DNA of 64,000 nt from Hyphomicrobiaceae bacterium (GCA_008933705.1 WBUN01000008.1:49076-113075); one strand, 5' to 3'; shown: positions 18,687-28,120, counted from the first letter of the stretch. The notes: generated by a model from the letters alone, not told the origin. Numbers and translations are program-made.

Positions 18687-19757
18687 TCACTGCTCCTTCA
18701 ACCCATGGCCGATGATCTTGCGCATCACGGAGGGTAGGGCCTGCGCGCTGAGATCGTGGCGCGCGACCCACGAGCAGCGCTGAGGGTCGGCCCAGAACGT
18801 GAGCGAGCTTTCTGCCGGCACGACCGCGCGATAAACCATCATCTCCAGCCGGAAGTGCGTGAACGTGTGCGTAACGGTGCCGGGCACCGCCCACCATTCG
18901 GCCCGCACCGGCGCGGCGCGCAGGGCCTCCTCGATAGGAGGAAGGATGTCGTTCCACTCGGTGGACGGCACCTCCAGCATGCCGCCCAGCAGGCCGGCCT
19001 CGGCGCGCCGCCGCAACAGCACGCGCCCGTCCTCGCGCAGTGCCAGAAAGGCAATGCCGACGCGCAGTGGCCGCTCGGGCTTGGCGGCTTTCGCCGGCAG
19101 CAGGGCCTCGATGCCTTCGGCATGGGCAGCGCAGTCGCGCTCGAGGGGGCACATCAGGCAGGAGGGGCGCCTTGGCGTGCATACGGTTGCGCCGAGATCC
19201 ATCATGGCCTGGGCGAAGTCGCCGGCCCGCTTGGCGGGTGTCAGCGACTGGGCAAGCCGCCTGATCTTCGCCTTCGCTCCCGGCAGCGCGTCCTTTGCCG
19301 CAAACAGCCGTGCGGTGACGCGCTCGATGTTGCCGTCGACGGGCATCGCCGCAGCGCCGAAGGCAATGGCGGCAATCGCCGCAGCCGTGTAGGGCCCGAT
19401 GCCTGGCAGCTCGCCCAACGCCTCCGGCGTATCGGGAAATCGGCCGCCATGCTCCGTCGCAACAAGCTTGGCGCATTTGTGCAGATTGCGGGCGCGGCTG
19501 TAGTAGCCGAGCCCCGCCCAGGCCGCGAGAACGTCGTCCAGATCGGCTGCCGCCAGCGCGGCCACGTCCGGCCAGCGCCGCAGAAACCGCTCGTAGTAGG
19601 GAATAACCGCACCGACGGTGGTCTGCTGCAGCATGATCTCGGACAGCCAAACGCGATAGGCGTCGGGCCGGCGTCCGGGCGCCGCCCGCCAAGGCAGATC
19701 ACGACGCTCGCGGTCGTACCATTCGAGCAGGGAGGCGACCGTTTCTGGTCCGGCCAT
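18687..19757 (-). CDS. mutY: A/G-specific adenine DNA glycosylase
   Basis: Base-excision repair enzyme that removes adenine opposite 8-oxoguanine, about 356 residues. Seen: RRDLPWR near the N-terminus, the helix-hairpin-helix with the catalytic Glu in SEIMLQQTTVGAVIPYYERF, LPGIGPYTAAAI, the catalytic Asp in VDGNIERVTAR, the [4Fe-4S] ligands C-X6-C-X2-C-X5-C in CTPRRPSCLMCPLERDC, and a C-terminal NUDIX-like domain that recognises the oxidised base. ATG 19757 is preferred over a GTG 36 nt upstream. It is divergent from the dciA-like gene across a CtrA box. Confidence 0.95.
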   Translation of the reverse strand: MAGPETVASLLEWYDRERRDLPWRAAPGRRPDAYRVWLSEIMLQQTTVGAVIPYYERFLRRWPDVAALAAADLDDVLAAWAGLGYYSRARNLHKCAKLVATEHGGRFPDTPEALGELPGIGPYTAAAIAAIAFGAAAMPVDGNIERVTARLFAAKDALPGAKAKIRRLAQSLTPAKRAGDFAQAMMDLGATVCTPRRPSCLMCPLERDCAAHAEGIEALLPAKAAKPERPLRVGIAFLALREDGRVLLRRRAEAGLLGGMLEVPSTEWNDILPPIEEALRAAPVRAEWWAVPGTVTHTFTHFRLEMMVYRAVVPAESSLTFWADPQRCSWVARHDLSAQALPSVMRKIIGHGLKEQ

Positions 19758-19815
19758 CCGGAAGCGAAGTTGCTTTCTTGCCACAGCCCGCACGTGCTGG
19801 CTCCCCGCTCCGCAC

Positions 19816-19836
19816 GAATCATTAACCCCATGTTAA
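19816..19836. promoter_or_regulatory. CtrA box next to a GANTC site
   Basis: TTAA (19822-19825), 7 nt, TTAA (19833-19836) gives the full TTAA-N7-TTAA CtrA motif. A GANTC site (GAATC, 19816-19820) stands two bases away. Both lie in the divergent gap between mutY and the dciA-like gene. TTAA is rare in this DNA, which makes a chance match less likely. In alphaproteobacteria this pairing marks cell-cycle promoters. Confidence 0.65.
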
Positions 19837-19884
19837 GCGTCGTGGGGTGTGCTGGATACCGCCGGAGCTACGCGATTGACGCCC

Positions 19885-20454
19885 ATGTCCTCTCGCCGCC
19901 CCATGCCGAACGTGCCGCCGCGCGAAGTCATCGCCTTTGCGCGCAGACGGCCAAGCAGCCTCTTCGGCGTCAAGACGGTCGGAAGCTTCGTCCCTGGCCT
20001 CACACGCAAGGCTTTTGAAAAATATGGATTTTCCGCCGCAACCTTGATTACGGACTGGGCCACCATCGTCGGCGGGGAGATGGCGGCCTTCACGGCGCCG
20101 GAGCGGCTCAAGTGGCCGCGCAACGTCGAGCGGTCCGGGGAAGGCGAGGAAGCAGAAAAGGGCCGGCCGGGCGCGACCCTGGTGCTGCGGGTGGATGGAG
20201 CGCGCGCGCTGGATGTCCAGTACGGATCCCGGCAGATCATCGAGCGCATCAATGCCTATTTCGGCTATGCGGCCGTTGCCGAGCTGCGCATCGTGCAAGG
20301 GCCGGTCGATGCCCGGTCGCGCCCCGCACCGGCCAAGCGCCCCGCACCGATGCCGCGGCCTGTGGCTCCTGAGATCGCCAGCGTTGCCGATGTGGATTTG
20401 CGGGAAGCCCTCGCCCGCCTCGGCGAAGGCATCAAGGGCAGGCTTCCCGGCTGA
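19885..20454 (+). CDS. DUF721/DciA-like protein
   Basis: About 189 residues. The DUF721 fold is visible from about residue 20: SLFGVKTVGSFVPGLTRKAF, LITDWATIVGGEMAAFTAPE, then ATLVLRVDGARALDVQYGSR and IIERINAYFGYAAVAELRIV. This family includes DciA, the helicase operator that recruits DnaB in bacteria lacking DnaC; alphaproteobacterial members are often annotated as putative RNA-binding proteins. The C-terminal tail is Pro/Arg-rich. Start at ATG 19885; 19849 and 19903 are alternatives. It heads a plus-strand set with two DsbA-like genes and smc, below a CtrA box. Confidence 0.82.
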   Translation: MSSRRPMPNVPPREVIAFARRRPSSLFGVKTVGSFVPGLTRKAFEKYGFSAATLITDWATIVGGEMAAFTAPERLKWPRNVERSGEGEEAEKGRPGATLVLRVDGARALDVQYGSRQIIERINAYFGYAAVAELRIVQGPVDARSRPAPAKRPAPMPRPVAPEIASVADVDLREALARLGEGIKGRLPG

Positions 20455-20638
20455 GCTGGCGCGAGACCGGCCGAAATGGCTGGTGCACGGCGACACCCGG
20501 CGAAGGCTGGTCGGCTCGCGCACTCTCCGGTTCAGCGGGTTCACGCCGATTTGCCTTATTCGCGCGAAAACCTATGTTATCAGCAGTACCGCTGCCGGGG
20601 ATGGTAGCCGCACGCGACAGCTTCACGAGGAGCACCCT

Positions 20639-21349
20639 TTGAACGACCTATTGCCATTGAGCGGGCTCGGCCGGCACCCCTCTCGGCGCGCCGTCCTCAA
20701 GATGACAGCCGGAATGGCAGCCCTTTCCGCTGCCTCAGCCATGGGATTGGTGGCACCCGCCCTTGCGCAGCGGCGGGCCAAGAGCGGCCCGACCGAGGTC
20801 TCCGTCGAGGAGCTGATGAAGCCCGGGCCGCTGCCGGATCTGGTGCTCGGCAAGGCTGATGCGCCCATCACCGTTGTCGAGTACGCCTCGATGACCTGCG
20901 GCCACTGTGCCAATTTCCACAACAAGGTGTTTCCTGCTCTCAAGGAAAAATACGTCGAGACTGGCAAGGTGCGCTTCATCGTGCGCGAGTTTCCGCTCGA
21001 CAACCTAGCCGCTGCCGCCTCGATGATGGCGCGCTGCGCCGGCGACGGCAAAGCCCTGCCGATGATCGGCGTGCTGTTCCAGAAGCAGGAGGAATGGGCG
21101 TTCGTGCGCGGCGACCCCAGGCCTGAGCTTTTCAAGTTTGCCAAGCAGGCCGGCTTCACGCAGGAGAGCTTCGAGAAATGCCTGACGGATCAGGCGCTTC
21201 TCGATAAGATTGTGGCAATCCGCGCCACTGCGGCCGAGAAGTTCGGGGTGAACGGCACACCAACCTTCTTCGTCAACGGCAAGCGGCTTCCCGACCCGCC
21301 GTCGCTGGACCAGTTCGACAAAGCCTTTGCCTCCGTCCTGAAGAGCTGA
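20639..21349 (+). CDS. DsbA-family thiol oxidoreductase with Tat-type signal
   Basis: Exported thioredoxin-fold protein of 236 residues. The N-terminus carries a twin-arginine signal (SRRAVLKMTAGMAALSAA ... APALAQ), so it is probably exported folded. The active site is CGHC in EYASMTCGHCANFHNKVFP, and the cis-Pro loop is GVNGTPTFFVNG. The start is a TTG at 20639 with GAGGAG (20627-20632) 6 nt upstream; the frame is open much further up but that part overlaps the dciA-like gene. A second DsbA-like gene follows 12 nt later. It may oxidise or isomerise envelope disulfides; the Tat route is unusual for DsbA. Confidence 0.85.
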   Translation: MNDLLPLSGLGRHPSRRAVLKMTAGMAALSAASAMGLVAPALAQRRAKSGPTEVSVEELMKPGPLPDLVLGKADAPITVVEYASMTCGHCANFHNKVFPALKEKYVETGKVRFIVREFPLDNLAAAASMMARCAGDGKALPMIGVLFQKQEEWAFVRGDPRPELFKFAKQAGFTQESFEKCLTDQALLDKIVAIRATAAEKFGVNGTPTFFVNGKRLPDPPSLDQFDKAFASVLKS

Positions 21350-21361
21350 AGCCCGGGTTCC

Positions 21362-22153
21362 GTGTCAAAGCGCCTTGCCGCAGCGGCTCTTGCAGCCATC
21401 GGGGCCCTCGCCGGATGCACCGGCGAGATGCCGAAAATCGGCTCCGCGGCGACCGGAGACGTCGCGGCTGCGGCATTGCAGGGCGAGGCAACGCCCGATG
21501 CACCAGCTTTCAACCCCTTCGCGGACACGCCGGCCAGCACGGTCGGCCAGCGCGAGGTGATCCAGAACCCATCAATGGCGGAGATCATGAAGACGGGCGA
21601 GCTGCCGGAGATGTTCCTCGGCCGCAAGGATGCGCCCGTCACCATCGTGCAATACGCGTCGATGACGTGCCCCTATTGCCGCAAGTTCCAGGTCGAGACG
21701 TTTCCGGCTCTCAAGAAGGAGTACATCGACACCGGCAAGGTGAAGTACGTGCTGCGTGCTGAATTCCCGATCGGCAAGCAGTCCGGCCTCGCCACCATCG
21801 CGCTGCGCTGCGCGCCGCCGGAGAAGTATTTCATTCTCTACGACAAGCTGATGGCGCAACAGGCCACCTGGGTGAGCCAGGAGGTGCGGCCCGACCCGAT
21901 CTTCAAGGTGGCCGCTCAGGTGGGGATGACCAGAGCGCAGTTTGACTCGTGCCGCGAGAATCGCGCCATGATCGCCAAGCTCAACTGGGTCAAGGAGCGT
22001 GGTCGGACGCTTGGCATCATCGGCACGCCGAACTTCTTCGTGCAAGGCAAGCTCGTGAAGTCGGTGCTGGGGATTGCCGAGATTCGTGCCATGGTGGATC
22101 CGATCCTGACCGGCCAAGTCGCCGCATCGGATCGCAATACCGCAGCCCGCTGA
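21362..22153 (+). CDS. DsbA-family lipoprotein-like thiol oxidoreductase
   Basis: Second thioredoxin-fold protein, 263 residues. The signal peptide ends in a lipobox (AAIGALAGC, Cys about residue 19), suggesting lipid anchoring. A flexible Ala/Pro linker of some 40 residues leads to the DsbA domain with CPYC in YASMTCPYCRKFQVETFP and the cis-Pro loop GIIGTPNFFVQGK. Residues 70-100 repeat the opening of the upstream paralogue (MKTGELPEMFLGRKDAPVTI against MKPGPLPDLVLGKADAPITV), pointing to tandem duplication. The start codon is GTG. It lies 95 nt before smc. Confidence 0.85.
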   Translation: MSKRLAAAALAAIGALAGCTGEMPKIGSAATGDVAAAALQGEATPDAPAFNPFADTPASTVGQREVIQNPSMAEIMKTGELPEMFLGRKDAPVTIVQYASMTCPYCRKFQVETFPALKKEYIDTGKVKYVLRAEFPIGKQSGLATIALRCAPPEKYFILYDKLMAQQATWVSQEVRPDPIFKVAAQVGMTRAQFDSCRENRAMIAKLNWVKERGRTLGIIGTPNFFVQGKLVKSVLGIAEIRAMVDPILTGQVAASDRNTAAR

Positions 22154-22248
22154 GTTGGCCTGCAGCCTTGCTCCCGCACACAGTCTGGAGGAGGCGCGTG
22201 CCGTGACGTTTGCGGCTCGAGATCGCGTGTAAGAGGGATTTCAGTCCC

Positions 22249-25200
22249 ATGCATATCAACCGGCTCAGGCTTCTGGGCTTCAAGTCCTTCGTGGAGCCGA
22301 CCGAGCTCGTGATCGAGAAGGGGCTGACCGGCGTCGTTGGCCCCAACGGCTGCGGCAAGTCGAACCTGCTCGAAGCGCTGCGCTGGGTGATGGGCGAGAC
22401 CTCGCACAAGAGCATGCGCGCCGCTGCCATGGACGACGTCATCTTTTCCGGCACCAACACGCGGCCCGCGCGCAATTCCGCTGAAGTCACCATCTTCATC
22501 GACAATGGTGAGCGCAAGGCGCCGGCCGAGTTCAACGACAGCGAGACGCTGGAAGTGACGCGCCGCATCGAGCGCGAGGCGGGCTCGGCCTACCGGATCA
22601 ACGGCAAGGACGTGCGCGCTCGCGATGTCAGGATCCTGTTCGAGGATGCGGCCACCGGCGCCCGGTCGCCGGCTCTGGTGCGCCAGGGGCAGATCAGCGA
22701 GCTCGTCAATGCCAAGCCTGAGCAGCGCCGGCGCATCCTCGAGGATGCGGCTGGTATCGCCGGCCTGCACAGCCGTCGCCACGAGGCCGAGCTGCGCCTG
22801 CGCGCCGCGGAAAGCAACTTGGCGCGCCTCAACGACATCCTGGGCCAGCTTGGCTCGCAGATCGAAAGTCTCAAGCGCCAGGCGCGTCAGGCACGGCGCT
22901 ACAAGGAGCTTTCGGCCGAAATCCGCAAGGGCGAGGTGCTGGTGTCCCACTTGCGCTGGACGGAGGCGCAGGCGCAGGTTGACGCGGAGGAGGCTCATCT
23001 TGCTGCGGCGCTCGAGAACGTCGGCCGCGCCACCGAGGCCGAGGCCAAGGCGCTCGTGGCCGAGGCAGAGGCCGCCGAGAAGATCCAGCCGCTGCGCGAT
23101 CAGGAGGCGGCCAAGGGCGCGGTGCTCCATCGGTTCAAGGTCGAGCAGGAGAACCTGGAGCGCGAGGCTGAGCGCATGGCCGCGCGCCAGCGGGAGCTGG
23201 AAGCGCGTGTCGAGCAGCTCAACCGCGACTTGGCGCGCGAAGAGTCGCTGATCACGGAGGCCAAAGAGACGCTGGCGCGCCTCGAGGCCGAGACCGAGTC
23301 GCTCGCCAACACCACACGTCTTGCCGCCGACTTCGAGCAGAAGGCGCTTGCCGCATTCGATGAGGCGGAGCAGGCCCTGAAGGCCTCCGAGGGGCGCCTC
23401 AGCCAGCTCACCACGGCAACAGCGGAAGCGCGTGCCCGCCGCCAGAGCATGGAACGCCAGCGCGGCGAGCGGCAGAACCAGGTGGCCAAGATCGAGCGCC
23501 AGCTGATTGCGCTCGATGCCCAGACGCGCGAGATCATCGGCCGCGCACCGGACGCGTCCAAGCTGAAGGCCGCCGCCGAGGCCGGTCAGCGGCTGATGGC
23601 GGAGATCGCGGAGATCGAGCTGCAGGCGGTCGCGGCCGAGGATGCCGTGCAGGCCTCTGCGGCAGAGGCGCACGCGCGCAGCGAAGCTGCCGCCGAGCTC
23701 GGCCTCGCCGCCGGCCAGCTGAAGACCGAGGTTGAGACGCTGGCAAAGCTATTGAAGTCGGTCGACGACAGCGGGCTGCCGCCCGTCCTCGATCAGATCA
23801 AGGTGGCGGCGGGCTACGAAATGGCGTTGGCGGCCGCACTCGGCGAGGACCTGGAGGTGCCGGCCTCGGAGGATGCGCCCGTGCACTGGCGCCTCAACGC
23901 GGCGAGCGGGCCCGACCCCGCCCTGCCGCCCGGCACGGAGCCGCTGACCGCGCACGTCGCCGGTCCAGTGGAGCTGACCCGCCGTCTGCATCAGATCGGC
24001 CTGGTACCCCGAGCCGAAGGGGCGCGCCTGCAGCGCCTGCTGACGCCGGGCCAGCGCCTCGTGTCGCGCGAAGGCGATCTGTGGCGGTGGGACGGCTTCG
24101 TCGCGGCCGCACAGGAAGCGACGGCCGCAGCGAGCCGGCTGGCCGAGCGCAGCCGCCTTGGCGTTCTCGCGAGCCAGGAAGCGGAATCGCGGTATGCTGC
24201 AGATGTCGCACGCGCGGCCGCGGAGGAGGCGGCAGCCCGGCATCGCGCGGCCCAGGCGCAGGAGCGGCAGCTGCGCCAGACGTGGCGGGAAACCCAAGCC
24301 AGGCTTGCTCAGACGCGCGACGTGCTGACCGAAATGGAAAGGCAGGCGCGCGAGACCGAGACCAAGATTGCCGCGGTCTCGGAGGCCAAGACGCAGCTTG
24401 GGGATGCCCTGGTCGAGGCGCAGCAGAGCCTTGGCGAGATCGAGTTGGCCTTGGACGATCTGGACGGCATCGAGACGCTGGAATCCGATCTCGCGGCTGC
24501 CCACAAGCAGACCTCGGAGTTGCGCACACGTGCCACCGAGAGTCGTACCGAGCTCATCACCTTGGAACGCGAGCATCGGTCCCGCCTCGAGCGCCAGACG
24601 GCGATCGCCGCGGAGCGCGATCGTTGGAAGACGCGCAGCGCCGGCGCAGAGCAGCAGATCGCCACCCTGGGAGAGCGCATCGCCGGCACCGCCGAGGAAA
24701 TCGCCAAGGTTGCCGACCTGCCCGCCATGGTCGAGCAGCAGCGCCAGAAGCTGATGAGCGAGCTGGCGAAGGCCGAGCAGGAGCGGCAGGCTGCTGCCGA
24801 CCAGCTTGCCGCGGCAGACACCGCGCACCGCCAGGCCGCTCAGGACCTGCGCGCTGCGCAGGCGGCCGTCTCCGATGAGCGCGAGGTGCGCGCCCGCATC
24901 GAGGCCAGGCTGGAGGGTGCCCGGAACCGCCGCGCCGAGGAAGCGCGCAAGATTCGAGACCAGCTCGCCTGCGCGCCGGACGGCTGTCTGGCCCTGGCCG
25001 AGATCGCGCCGGATGCAAAGCTGCCGGATCTCGCGGAGGCCGAGAGCCAGCTCAACCGCCTCAAAGCGGATCGCGAGCGTCTCGGCGGCGTCAATCTGCA
25101 GGCCGACGAGGACCTGACGAGCATGACGCAGCAGTTCGACAGCATGGACAAGGAGAAGTCGGACGTAGAGGCGGCGATCGCCAAGCTGCGCTCGGGCATC

Positions 25201-25707
25201 TCGCAGATCAATGACGAGGGCCTGAGCCGCCTGCAGACCGCCTTCGACACCGTCAACGGGCATTTCCAGCGCCTGTTCACGACGTTGTTCGGCGGCGGCG
25301 AGGCGCGCCTGGAAATGGTCGAGGGCGAGGACCCGCTGGAGAGCGGGCTGGAGATCATCGCCAAGCCGCCGGGCAAGAAGCCGGCGACGCTTTCTCTTCT
25401 CTCCGGCGGCGAGCAGTCGTTGACGGCGCTGGCCCTCATCTTTGCGGTATTCCTCACCAACCCATCGCCGATCTGCGTGCTGGACGAGGTCGATGCGCCG
25501 CTCGATGATGCCAACGTCGACCGCTTCTGCACGCTGATGGAGAAGATGGCGGCGGAGACGGCAACGCGCTTTCTCGTCATTACGCACCACCCGATGACCA
25601 TGACGCGCATGAACCGCCTGTTTGGGGTGACGATGGGCGAGAAGGGCGTCAGCCAGCTCGTCTCCGTCGACCTCGAGACGGCGCAGAAGTTCACGGCCGC
25701 CGCCTGA
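22249..25707 (+). CDS. smc: Chromosome segregation ATPase SMC
   Basis: Condensin-type SMC, 1152 residues, normal length. Order: Walker A GPNGCGKSNLLEALRWVMGE (about residues 31-50), the signature-adjacent GARSPALVRQGQI, a long N-terminal coiled coil, hinge near residues 505-640 (GLPPVLDQIKVAAGYEMALA), the return coiled coil, then the ABC signature LSGGEQSLTALALIFAVF near 1050 and Walker B ICVLDEVDAPLDDANV near 1074. It dimerises and loads with ScpA/ScpB (not in this window) to organise and segregate the origin region. ATG 22249 follows AGAGGGA; an upstream in-frame start lacks support. Confidence 0.96.
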   Translation: MHINRLRLLGFKSFVEPTELVIEKGLTGVVGPNGCGKSNLLEALRWVMGETSHKSMRAAAMDDVIFSGTNTRPARNSAEVTIFIDNGERKAPAEFNDSETLEVTRRIEREAGSAYRINGKDVRARDVRILFEDAATGARSPALVRQGQISELVNAKPEQRRRILEDAAGIAGLHSRRHEAELRLRAAESNLARLNDILGQLGSQIESLKRQARQARRYKELSAEIRKGEVLVSHLRWTEAQAQVDAEEAHLAAALENVGRATEAEAKALVAEAEAAEKIQPLRDQEAAKGAVLHRFKVEQENLEREAERMAARQRELEARVEQLNRDLAREESLITEAKETLARLEAETESLANTTRLAADFEQKALAAFDEAEQALKASEGRLSQLTTATAEARARRQSMERQRGERQNQVAKIERQLIALDAQTREIIGRAPDASKLKAAAEAGQRLMAEIAEIELQAVAAEDAVQASAAEAHARSEAAAELGLAAGQLKTEVETLAKLLKSVDDSGLPPVLDQIKVAAGYEMALAAALGEDLEVPASEDAPVHWRLNAASGPDPALPPGTEPLTAHVAGPVELTRRLHQIGLVPRAEGARLQRLLTPGQRLVSREGDLWRWDGFVAAAQEATAAASRLAERSRLGVLASQEAESRYAADVARAAAEEAAARHRAAQAQERQLRQTWRETQARLAQTRDVLTEMERQARETETKIAAVSEAKTQLGDALVEAQQSLGEIELALDDLDGIETLESDLAAAHKQTSELRTRATESRTELITLEREHRSRLERQTAIAAERDRWKTRSAGAEQQIATLGERIAGTAEEIAKVADLPAMVEQQRQKLMSELAKAEQERQAAADQLAAADTAHRQAAQDLRAAQAAVSDEREVRARIEARLEGARNRRAEEARKIRDQLACAPDGCLALAEIAPDAKLPDLAEAESQLNRLKADRERLGGVNLQADEDLTSMTQQFDSMDKEKSDVEAAIAKLRSGISQINDEGLSRLQTAFDTVNGHFQRLFTTLFGGGEARLEMVEGEDPLESGLEIIAKPPGKKPATLSLLSGGEQSLTALALIFAVFLTNPSPICVLDEVDAPLDDANVDRFCTLMEKMAAETATRFLVITHHPMTMTRMNRLFGVTMGEKGVSQLVSVDLETAQKFTAAA

Positions 25708-25715
25708 GCCGTCCG

Positions 25716-26360
25716 ATGGACGTCCTCGTTGACCTCGACGGCACGCTGATCGACCCCAAGCCCGGCATCATCGGCTCGATCCAGTACGCCTTGAGGAGAC
25801 TGGGCGCGCCCGTCCCCCAGGCGGAAGAGCTGGGCTGGGCGATCGGTCCGCCGTTGCGCGCCACCTTCCCCAGGTTGCTCGACGATCCGCGGGCGACCGA
25901 GGATGCGGTTTCCCTCTATCGCGAGAGCTATCGCAACGGCGCCATGTTCGACGCGATCGTCTATGACGGCGTCGTCGAGGCCCTGGACGACCTTTCCGGC
26001 TCGGGATGCCGGCTGATCGTGGCCACGTCCAAGCCGCACGTGTTCGCCAGGCCGGTGCTGGAGCATTTCGGCCTCGCCGGCCGCTTCAGCGCCGTGCACG
26101 GTGCCGAGCTCGACGGCCGCAACGACTCCAAGATCGACCTGCTCGCTCATGTCGTTGCCTGCGAGGGCGTCGTCCCGTCCAGGGCCGTCATGATCGGCGA
26201 CCGGGAATTCGACGTTGTCGCCGCGGCTCGTAACGGTATTCAGGCCGTGGGCGTGACATGGGGGTACGGTAGCGTTGCGGAGCTGCAGACCGCAGGCGCC
26301 GCGGCGATCTGCGAGGCTCCATCGAGCCTGGCCCGTACCGCGCTCTCCCTGCTGGTGTGA
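25716..26360 (+). CDS. HAD-superfamily phosphatase, phosphoglycolate phosphatase-like
   Basis: Cytosolic haloacid dehalogenase-type hydrolase of 214 residues. HAD motif I is VLVDLDGTLIDPKPGI at the extreme N-terminus with the nucleophile Asp; motif II is the Thr of IVATSKPHVFA; motifs III/IV are the Lys of SKIDLL and VMIGDREFDV. The cap region is helical (subfamily IA). It matches the Gph/PpaX branch, which removes phosphate from 2-phosphoglycolate or pyrophosphate, but substrate cannot be read from sequence. It starts 8 nt after smc and is probably co-transcribed. Confidence 0.85.
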   Translation: MDVLVDLDGTLIDPKPGIIGSIQYALRRLGAPVPQAEELGWAIGPPLRATFPRLLDDPRATEDAVSLYRESYRNGAMFDAIVYDGVVEALDDLSGSGCRLIVATSKPHVFARPVLEHFGLAGRFSAVHGAELDGRNDSKIDLLAHVVACEGVVPSRAVMIGDREFDVVAAARNGIQAVGVTWGYGSVAELQTAGAAAICEAPSSLARTALSLLV

Positions 26361-26511
26361 CGATCGAGAAATTCGCCGGTGTTCGCAGCACTCCCCGGCT
26401 CGCCTGACGCGAGACAGCCGCGCGGCAGCGTCCCGCCGGTCCAATTGTCGCATGGCTGAACAATCCTGAATTGACCGTCCGCGGCAGTTGGTTTGTGCGC
26501 CCGCGCGTTCC

Positions 26512-26540
26512 TTGACACCCTGGGAGGCCGCCCCTATGGT
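26512..26540 (+). promoter_or_regulatory. Promoter of the F0 ATP synthase operon
   Basis: TTGACA (26512-26517, preceded by C as in alphaproteobacterial sigma-70 promoters), exactly 17 nt, TATGGT (26535-26540). It lies in the 236-nt gap between the HAD phosphatase gene and atpI and points at atpI. Transcription would start near 26547. Confidence 0.7.
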
Positions 26541-26596
26541 GCCGCCGCGTTTGATGGGCCCCCCGGGGGAGTCGGGCCGCCTCCCGCCGAGGACGT

Positions 26597-27013
26597 ATGT
26601 CCATGTCCGATCCAGCCGACAGTCGAGGTCCTGGCCAGCGCCAGATGAGCCCCGAAGAGAAGGCTGCGTTCGAGGGCAGGATCTCCGATCTCGGCGAGAA
26701 GCTCGGCAAGGTCAAGGCGCAACGGGCGACCGATGCGCAGGCCGAACTCGATGCCCAGATGCGCGGACGCGGAATGGCGTACGGCATGCGCATGGCCGCC
26801 GAGCTTGTTTCGGCGGTGATCGTCGGGGGCCTGATCGGTTACGCCCTGGATTGGTTGCTTGGCACCAAGCCTTGGCTGTTTCTGCTCTTCTTCGTGTTGG
26901 GGTTTGCTGCCGGCGTCCTCAACGTGATGAGGGCCTACGAGCGGATGCAGAAGGAATTCAAGGCCAAGACCGACGGCAGGATCGGCAATTCGGTGCCGGA
27001 CGACGAGGACTGA
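26597..27013 (+). CDS. atpI: F0F1 ATP synthase assembly protein AtpI
   Basis: Small membrane protein of 138 residues that helps assemble the c-ring. The N-terminal half is charged and helical ([20 protein letters not shown]). Two membrane segments follow: [20 protein letters not shown] and [20 protein letters not shown]. ATGs at 26597 and 26603 are both possible; GAGGA sits just upstream. First gene of atpI-B-E-F'-F, the F0-only operon typical of alphaproteobacteria, where F1 genes lie elsewhere. Confidence 0.9.
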   Translation: MSMSDPADSRGPGQRQMSPEEKAAFEGRISDLGEKLGKVKAQRATDAQAELDAQMRGRGMAYGMRMAAELVSAVIVGGLIGYALDWLLGTKPWLFLLFFVLGFAAGVLNVMRAYERMQKEFKAKTDGRIGNSVPDDED

Positions 27014-27026
27014 CGAGGGAACTGCA

Positions 27027-27806
27027 GTGGCAGCACCGCACACCGAGGGGCAAGGCGCAGGGATGCCCGACCCTATCCACCAGTTCGAGATCCATCCCAT
27101 CGTGCCGATCAAGATCTTCGGCTGGGACGCCACCTTCACCAACTCCTCGCTGTTCATGCTGATCGCGATCTTTCTGGTCGCGACGTTCTTCATCCTCGCC
27201 ATGCGCGGCCGATCGCTGGTGCCGACGCGCGTGCAATCGGTCGCCGAAGTCACCTACGAGTTCGTCGCCGGCATGCTGAGAGAAAGCACTGGCCAAAGCG
27301 GAATGAAGTATTTCCCGCTGGTCTTCACGCTGTTCGTCTTCATCTTCACCGCCAACATGCTCGGCATGATCCCGGGCTTCTTCACGGTTACGAGCCATAT
27401 CATCGTGACGGCGGCGCTGGCGGGGCTCGTCTTCCTTACCGTGCTGCTCGTCGGCTTTGCCAAGAACGGCCTGCATTTCCTGAAGCTGTTCGTACCCTCG
27501 GGCGTGCCGATCTACGTGCTGCCGCTGGTCACCCTGATCGAGATCATCTCATTTCTGTCGCGCCCGATCAGTCACTCGGTGCGACTGTTCGCCAACATGC
27601 TGGCCGGACACATCACGCTGAAGGTGTTCGGCGGCTTCGTCGTCATGCTGCTCGGCGCCGGCACGTATTCGTTCCTTGCGCCGCTGCCGCTGTTCATGGC
27701 CATTGCGCTCACCGCGCTCGAGTTCCTCGTGGCGTTCCTGCAGGCCTACGTGTTCACCATGCTCACCTGCATGTACCTCAATGATGCGCTTCATCCGGGT
27801 CACTAG
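27027..27806 (+). CDS. atpB: ATP synthase F0 subunit a
   Basis: Proton-channel subunit of F0, 259 residues with five or six membrane helices. The essential arginine is visible in [14 protein letters not shown] (near residue 186), and the helix with [20 protein letters not shown] near the C-terminus matches the other half-channel wall. The start is GTG 27027 behind [14 protein letters not shown] at 27063 is an alternative. It follows atpI by 13 nt and precedes atpE. Confidence 0.96.
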   Translation: MAAPHTEGQGAGMPDPIHQFEIHPIVPIKIFGWDATFTNSSLFMLIAIFLVATFFILAMRGRSLVPTRVQSVAEVTYEFVAGMLRESTGQSGMKYFPLVFTLFVFIFTANMLGMIPGFFTVTSHIIVTAALAGLVFLTVLLVGFAKNGLHFLKLFVPSGVPIYVLPLVTLIEIISFLSRPISHSVRLFANMLAGHITLKVFGGFVVMLLGAGTYSFLAPLPLFMAIALTALEFLVAFLQAYVFTMLTCMYLNDALHPGH

Positions 27807-27864
27807 GTGGAAGCGATCGCGCCTTTCCAACCACATCAACCGCTCACCAATGGAGTAGAAATCA

Positions 27865-28089
27865 ATGGATCCCGCCTCCGCGAAGCTCATCGGCGCCGGT
27901 CTCGCTGCCATCGGCACGGGAGCTGCCGCCATCGGCGTCGGCAACCTGTTCGGCCAGTTCCTGCAGGGCGCGCTGCGCAATCCGTCTGCCGCCGATGGCC
28001 AGTTCGGCCGCTTGATCTTCGGCTTCGCCGTGACGGAAGCTCTGGGCATCTTCGCCCTGCTGATCGCCTTCCTTCTGCTCTTCACCTGA
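27865..28089 (+). CDS. atpE: ATP synthase F0 subunit c
   Basis: Proton-carrying ring subunit, 74 residues, two membrane helices joined by the polar loop RNPSAADGQ. The first helix has the Gly-rich packing motif [18 protein letters not shown]; the second carries the proton-binding Glu in [13 protein letters not shown] (about residue 58). The gene lies 58 nt after atpB, the largest spacing in the operon. That is a common place for extra translation signals, because c is needed in many copies. Confidence 0.97.
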   Translation: MDPASAKLIGAGLAAIGTGAAAIGVGNLFGQFLQGALRNPSAADGQFGRLIFGFAVTEALGIFALLIAFLLLFT

Positions 28090-28120
28090 TCGGGATTAAC
28101 CTCGCGAACAGGGGCTGACC

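Noticed and set aside
21916..25590. Two long minus-strand frames (585 and 613 codons) under smc
   Set aside because: Antisense to smc, which has both Walker motifs and the signature; composition is Leu/Arg-rich mirror sequence without domains.
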